From assembly GCA_003644295.1 (NCBI GenBank), contig QNBZ01000005.1:1-17088 (forward strand): a stretch of 17,088 bases of DNA, given 5' to 3'. Position numbers and translations under genes: made by a program. Below are positions 13,536-17,088 of the stretch, in pieces. How positions within the stretch are numbered: position 1 is the stretch's first letter; every line of letters starts with the position of its first letter. Below the pieces are notes generated by a model. It had not been told where the DNA came from and made no database searches. It was given only the letters and a program-made list of their open reading frames with translations. The DNA comes from Planctomycetota bacterium. Lineage in GTDB: Bacteria > Planctomycetota > Phycisphaerae > Sedimentisphaerales > Anaerobacaceae.

Positions 13536-15701
13536 CTAAATGTCATTTATTCTTGAAAGGTTGGCGTATTTTAACATTATAGATTTTGTCTGTCCTGTAT
13601 TAAATCTGACTTTAACGATACTATCCTCCCCCATATCGATAAATTCTTTGACCCTGCCCAGGCCAAAAGATTTGTGGCGCACCAGTTCGCCTGCAGCGAA
13701 GCAATGGATTCCCGCTTGCGCGGGAATGACACTGGTAGCTGATGAAATAACATTATCAGATTCGGTGAATTCGGTCCCCAGTTCAAAAAGAAATGGTGAC
13801 GGTATTGTTCGCTGTAATTGGCCTCGCACTGTTCGGTATCGAGCGTAGCTTATATACAAGCCAGCTTTGGCGCGGGTTATGCCGACGAAGAAGAGCCGGC
13901 GTTCCTCTTCTGTTTCATCATCATCTGTGTTGCTCCGTTCGTGCGGCAATAAGCCGTCTTCGAGGCCGGCGATAAAGACGTCTTCAAATTCGAGTCCCTT
14001 AGCGGCGTGCAGAGTCATAAAGGCGACACGGTCGCTGGATGCATCATAGGCGTCGGCATCGCTGAACAACGCTATCTGTTGAAGATAATCGAGTAGCGCT
14101 GGTTCTTCGGCCTGTCGGTCATATTGCGCAGCGGCGCTTATCAGTTCATTGACGTTTTCCAGAGCGCTATCGTCAGACTGGATGGACTTTCTCAGGCCGG
14201 ACTCGGTGAAAACGTGCTCAATAAGCGGCGCAACCTTACCAGCAACATCTTTTTTGAACCGTTCAAGCATTTCAACAAAGGCAGCAATTTTTGCTTTCGG
14301 AGCTTTGGAAAGAGATTCAATATCACCTGCCTTCTTGAAGGCGTCGAAAAGAGTTATATTATTCAGGACGGCATAGCTGCGGACTCTGTCAACTGTCGTT
14401 TTTCCTATACCACGAGCAGGCGTGTTTATGATACGCAATAGTGCAACTTCATCGCTGGGATTGACAAGGATTTTCAAATAGGCAAGCAGGTCGCGGATTT
14501 CCTTTCTGTTATAAAACTCGGTGCCGCGGACAATCTGATACGGGATTTTATTCCGGATAAAGGCCTCCTCGAGCGCCCTGCTCATCGAATTGACACGATA
14601 AAACACGGCTATATCCCGCAAAGATTTGCCACCAGCTTTCGCAGGTACAAGCTTGCCCCCGCGAAAGCTGGGGTCAGTTAATTGCCTGACTTTTTGTGCG
14701 ATACCCTCGGCCTCTTCCTGCTCGTCTTCAAACTCGGTTATAACAATATCCGCAGCGGGCGGCCTTGTTGGGATGAGCTTTTTTTGCTTTCGATTCTGGT
14801 TAAGCGAAATCAGACTATCAGCCATCTGAAGTATCTCAGGTCTGCTGCGAAAGTTCTCTTCAAGTTTGACGACAGTGGCGTCGGGCCAATCCTTTTCAAA
14901 GTTCAATATATTACGGATGTCGGCGCCTCGCCAGCGGTAGATGGACTGGTCGGGGTCGCCGGCTGCGCAAATGTTACTGTGCGACGAAACAAGAGCTTTG
15001 GCAATTTCATACTGAGCGTGGTTGGTATCCTGATACTCATCGATAAGCAGAAATTTGAAACGTTCTCCAAGCTCGTTGCGAACATCACTGTGGCCTTTAA
15101 GTAAAAAAGCAGTTTTCATCAGTAAATCGTCAAAATCAAGGCCGTTTTGTTCGCTCAGGATACTCTGATAGCGGATATATATTTTTGCCAGTGTTTTGGA
15201 AAAAAAATCGTCTGCATCACTTCCGAAATGCTCGGCGTCTATCAGCTTATTTTTCAAAGTTGAGACGGCGTCAAGCATTCGGGCTGGCGGAAAGTTCGTA
15301 GTATCAAGCTCGCAATCTTTGACGGCCTGTTTCATACAGCTGGCTTGGTCAGAATCGTTATAGATACTGAAGTTTGGCTTAATACCCGCTTTATCCGCAT
15401 ACCTGCGAAGGATTCTGACGCATAAAGAGTGAAAGGTACTGATATGGGCGCCGGCAGAAGAACCGAGAGCATTCGCCCTTTGACGCATTTCGTCAGCGGC
15501 TTTATTGGTGAAAGTTATTGCGCAAATGTTGTGCGGATTGACGCCGGAATCGATAAGCGCAACAATGCGATGTGTGATAACGCGTGTTTTGCCGCTGCCC
15601 GGGCCGGCAAGAACAAGTAACGGCCCTTCAATGTGAAAGACAGCTTTTCTCTGCGAAGGCGTCAGTTGGTCGTACCTCGTGGCTTGGGACTTGTGGGTCA
15701 T
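13536..15701 (-). CDS. UvrD/PcrA-type DNA helicase with C-terminal Tudor-like domain
   Basis: 721 residues, superfamily 1A, a 3'-5' ATP-driven helicase of repair and replication restart. Motifs in order: LTPSQRKAV (Q motif), GPGSGKT (33-39, Walker A), DEYQDTNHAQ (221-230, Walker B), GDPDQSIYRWRGAD (248-261), EENFRSRPEI (281-290), DIAVFYRVNSMSRALEEAF (363-381), LHAAKGLEFEDVFIAGLEDG (564-583) and RRLFFVGITRAK (601-612). Residues about 671-720 (ELVRHKSFGLGRVKEF... KYANLSRI) match the small C-terminal domain of PcrA/UvrD. Two peptides, about 343-359 and 657-666, are encoded by palindromic repeats. Both lie in linkers, so the helicase core is intact. The ATG overlaps the preceding stop as ATGA. 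PcrA versus UvrD versus Rep cannot be settled by eye. Confidence 0.94.
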   Translation of the reverse strand: MTHKSQATRYDQLTPSQRKAVFHIEGPLLVLAGPGSGKTRVITHRIVALIDSGVNPHNICAITFTNKAADEMRQRANALGSSAGAHISTFHSLCVRILRRYADKAGIKPNFSIYNDSDQASCMKQAVKDCELDTTNFPPARMLDAVSTLKNKLIDAEHFGSDADDFFSKTLAKIYIRYQSILSEQNGLDFDDLLMKTAFLLKGHSDVRNELGERFKFLLIDEYQDTNHAQYEIAKALVSSHSNICAAGDPDQSIYRWRGADIRNILNFEKDWPDATVVKLEENFRSRPEILQMADSLISLNQNRKQKKLIPTRPPAADIVITEFEDEQEEAEGIAQKVRQLTDPSFRGGKLVPAKAGGKSLRDIAVFYRVNSMSRALEEAFIRNKIPYQIVRGTEFYNRKEIRDLLAYLKILVNPSDEVALLRIINTPARGIGKTTVDRVRSYAVLNNITLFDAFKKAGDIESLSKAPKAKIAAFVEMLERFKKDVAGKVAPLIEHVFTESGLRKSIQSDDSALENVNELISAAAQYDRQAEEPALLDYLQQIALFSDADAYDASSDRVAFMTLHAAKGLEFEDVFIAGLEDGLLPHERSNTDDDETEEERRLFFVGITRAKAGLYISYARYRTVRGQLQRTIPSPFLFELGTEFTESDNVISSATSVIPAQAGIHCFAAGELVRHKSFGLGRVKEFIDMGEDSIVKVRFNTGQTKSIMLKYANLSRINDI
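13705..13732. repeat. Palindromic repeat inside the helicase gene (ATTCCCGC type)
   Basis: The core 13708-13727 is ATTCCCGC, a 4-base TTGC loop and GCGGGAAT, a perfect 8-base stem, with TGG before and GACA after. On the coding strand it reads in frame as SVIPAQAGIH (residues 657-666). That peptide is the well-known translation of the dispersed 'GTCATTCCCGC..GCGGGAATCCA' repeat seen in many bacteria. It lies in the linker before the C-terminal Tudor-like domain. Confidence 0.75.
14630..14674. repeat. Second palindromic repeat inside the helicase gene (CCAGCTTTCGC type)
   Basis: Perfect 11-base arms CCAGCTTTCGC (14632-14642) and GCGAAAGCTGG (14661-14671) flank an 18-base middle that itself contains the palindrome CAAGCTTG (14648-14655). 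On the coding strand it is read in frame as DPSFRGGKLVPAKAGGK (about residues 343-359), just before the DIAVFYR motif. Confidence 0.7.
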
Positions 15702-17088
15702 CTTGATTGTTCTAACTGCTTCTGGAATTTTCTTTCCTGCTGCTCTAACTGCTCGGCTAATTTGGGCCTTTCGATTTTTATCCGACCAAGCAAATTACGT
15801 CTTAAATTAGGCGGATACTGCTGGTCATTGAGGAAATCAAGAAGCGCAAAGTATCTCAACAGCTTAAAGTCAGGCAGGTCAATCCTGTTCTCATCGGAAT
15901 ATTCGGCCTGGTAATGGTCATAGACCTCTTTCGCCATTTTTTCTCTGCTGGCCGCTTCATCATCATCACGAAGTGCATATCTGAAATAACTTTCCCGAAG
16001 AAGCATTTGTATGATTTCTTTTGCGTCGTTAATCCCTATGCTTTGAAGTTCCTCGCGAAGCCGATTCCTTGCGTAAGCAACGAGTGGAACCTTAAACTCA
16101 TCGCGGGGATAGAGGTGTCTTAGTTGATTATAAATTTTCTGTGCCTGGCTGATATGGCCCGCCTGATAAAATGAAAGCACAGCGTTTTTGAGCATATTCC
16201 TGTGACCATTACAGAGAGATTCATAAGACCTTTGGCCTTTGTACTTTTCAATAATCGCCAGCACGGATTTATTGTACGGCTCGAACATTCTCAAATCCGG
16301 GCGTAAAAATATCTCGTGGCCCGTCGCTTGTGGCCCGTTACTTGTCTCGGTCGGTACATTATAAATAAATATCTTTCCATTACGAAAAAGATTTTGCAAA
16401 CTGTGGGCGACAATACGGTCGGTGTTGGTTTCCTCAACAGAGTATTGCTCTTTTCCGGCAGCTTGCAGGCCTTTGACAGCCCAGTAAATCGCGTGGCTGT
16501 CCGGGTGCCGCCAGTCCAGTGGCAAATGCCTGTTAGGGTCGTTCCAGTCAACAGGGCCGTACATCTTATTTAACTCGCACATTAGGGCCGGGTCAAGTTT
16601 CCAAACCTTACGCAAATGGTAAGCTCTGGCAAAAACGTCAAACCTTTTAAGTGCTTCAGTGCCTCTGAAATCATCTATTACCTTGAAGGCGTCCGGCTTA
16701 AACCTGGCAGGGTTTTGCCTTAATGAAAGATAATTACTGACGAACTTATCATCATCGGCAAAAACATCGTCGCTTGATTTCAGGGCTGTAATCAAAGGGG
16801 CTACATTGGCATCTTTTACCATCTGCAGCCAGTTGCTCGGCGCTTTGGCCAGAGCATCAAAGTACCGGTTATCAGCCAGGCCAAGTTTGCCTATGGCGGA
16901 TTCCATCGCCAGAGCCAATTGCAGCTTATAGTATTTGTGGGCGTCATCGGTTACGCCACCTATTTTGTGCTGGAATATCCTGGCAAGCTCGCGATAGAGC
17001 GCAATGCTTTGTGGGTTCAGCGGGATACCCTTGTCGCGAAGCAATTCGTAGCCATTTTTGACCCAGCGCCACCGCTGGTCCGGCTCAG
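15698..17088 (-). CDS. Unassigned helical-repeat-like protein, 5' end cut by window edge
   Basis: At least 463 codons; the frame stays open to the right edge. The first TTG in frame, at 17044, is very probably an internal leucine: translation of the upstream bases continues smoothly as EPDQRWRWVKNGYEL. The visible part has a block WVKNGYELLRDKGIPLNPQS..LYRELARIFQHKIGGVTDDAHKYYKLQLA, which looks like a pair of TPR-like helices. A long, charged, mostly helical region follows, with no membrane span, and the C-terminus is Gln/Glu/Lys-rich (KLAEQLEQQERKFQKQLEQ), probably coiled coil. I have an impression of similar proteins in planctomycetes but cannot name a family. It overlaps the helicase start by 4 bases (ATGA), which argues for co-translation. 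Function unknown. Confidence 0.75.
   Translation of the reverse strand, partial: EPDQRWRWVKNGYELLRDKGIPLNPQSIALYRELARIFQHKIGGVTDDAHKYYKLQLALAMESAIGKLGLADNRYFDALAKAPSNWLQMVKDANVAPLITALKSSDDVFADDDKFVSNYLSLRQNPARFKPDAFKVIDDFRGTEALKRFDVFARAYHLRKVWKLDPALMCELNKMYGPVDWNDPNRHLPLDWRHPDSHAIYWAVKGLQAAGKEQYSVEETNTDRIVAHSLQNLFRNGKIFIYNVPTETSNGPQATGHEIFLRPDLRMFEPYNKSVLAIIEKYKGQRSYESLCNGHRNMLKNAVLSFYQAGHISQAQKIYNQLRHLYPRDEFKVPLVAYARNRLREELQSIGINDAKEIIQMLLRESYFRYALRDDDEAASREKMAKEVYDHYQAEYSDENRIDLPDFKLLRYFALLDFLNDQQYPPNLRRNLLGRIKIERPKLAEQLEQQERKFQKQLEQSR
16316..16343. repeat. Two tandem copies of a 14-base unit inside the unassigned gene
   Basis: GTGGCCCGTCGCTT is followed directly by GTGGCCCGTTACTT, differing at two positions. 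On the coding strand it contributes to the peptide ETSNGPQATGHE, which looks like a low-complexity insertion between a beta-like segment (KIFIYNVP) and FLRPDLRMF. The unit is not a multiple of three, but two copies plus flanks keep the frame. Confidence 0.55.

Noticed and set aside
1..17088. CRISPR array, tRNA, rRNA, riboswitch, prophage or integrated element
   Set aside because: I saw no regularly spaced direct repeats, cloverleaf or conserved RNA structure, integrase, transposase or attachment site; nearly all sequence is explained by housekeeping genes.

Overview
The window looks like ordinary chromosome from a planctomycete, most likely class Phycisphaerae. The best evidence for this is a secreted protein built from repeated Trp/Asp-rich domains that ends in a dockerin-type calcium-binding module closing in 'DLYDLKILAEQWL', a C-terminal style I associate with that class. 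Supporting signs are the unassigned helical-repeat protein at the right edge and mixed ATG/GTG/TTG starts behind clear Shine-Dalgarno sites. The assignment is inference from style, since there is no rRNA or other marker here. I found no tRNA, rRNA, CRISPR array, transposase or phage gene.

Left part (1-5660, all minus strand). This is a run of closely spaced genes that reads as one operon. In transcription order it encodes a flippase-like membrane protein (UPF0104), a DUF502 membrane protein, ribosome hibernation factor HPF, a PtsN/fructose-type PTS EIIA, HPr, PTS enzyme I, a DUF2344/TIGR03936 protein and the first 41 codons of RNase E/G. It contains a phosphorelay (EI, HPr, EIIA) but no sugar-transporting EIIB or EIIC, which suggests a regulatory rather than a transport PTS. 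The relay sits next to ribosome hibernation and RNA decay genes.

Middle part (5661-9553). A divergent intergenic region carries a palindromic repeat and leads to hisI (histidine synthesis, plus strand). A 308-base gap follows, with a candidate promoter and a 20-codon leader ORF. Next comes a 982-residue secreted protein with four copies of a roughly 200-240 residue domain and a dockerin. A strong hairpin with T-runs on both sides separates it from the convergent operon.

Right part (9553-17088, all minus strand). This reads as a second operon. In transcription order it encodes an unassigned protein cut by the window edge, a UvrD/PcrA helicase (ATGA overlap with the gene before it), glucose-6-phosphate isomerase, an AEC-family membrane transporter (TAATG overlap), mannose-1-phosphate guanylyltransferase and RuvX/YqgF. 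Pgi and the guanylyltransferase both fit hexose-phosphate flow towards GDP-mannose and envelope sugars.

The most unusual signal is a set of unrelated short palindromic repeats scattered through the window. Two of them lie inside the helicase gene, where they are read through in frame and add peptide to two linker positions. Most of the rest is housekeeping, and I do not see a clear new defence or mobile system.
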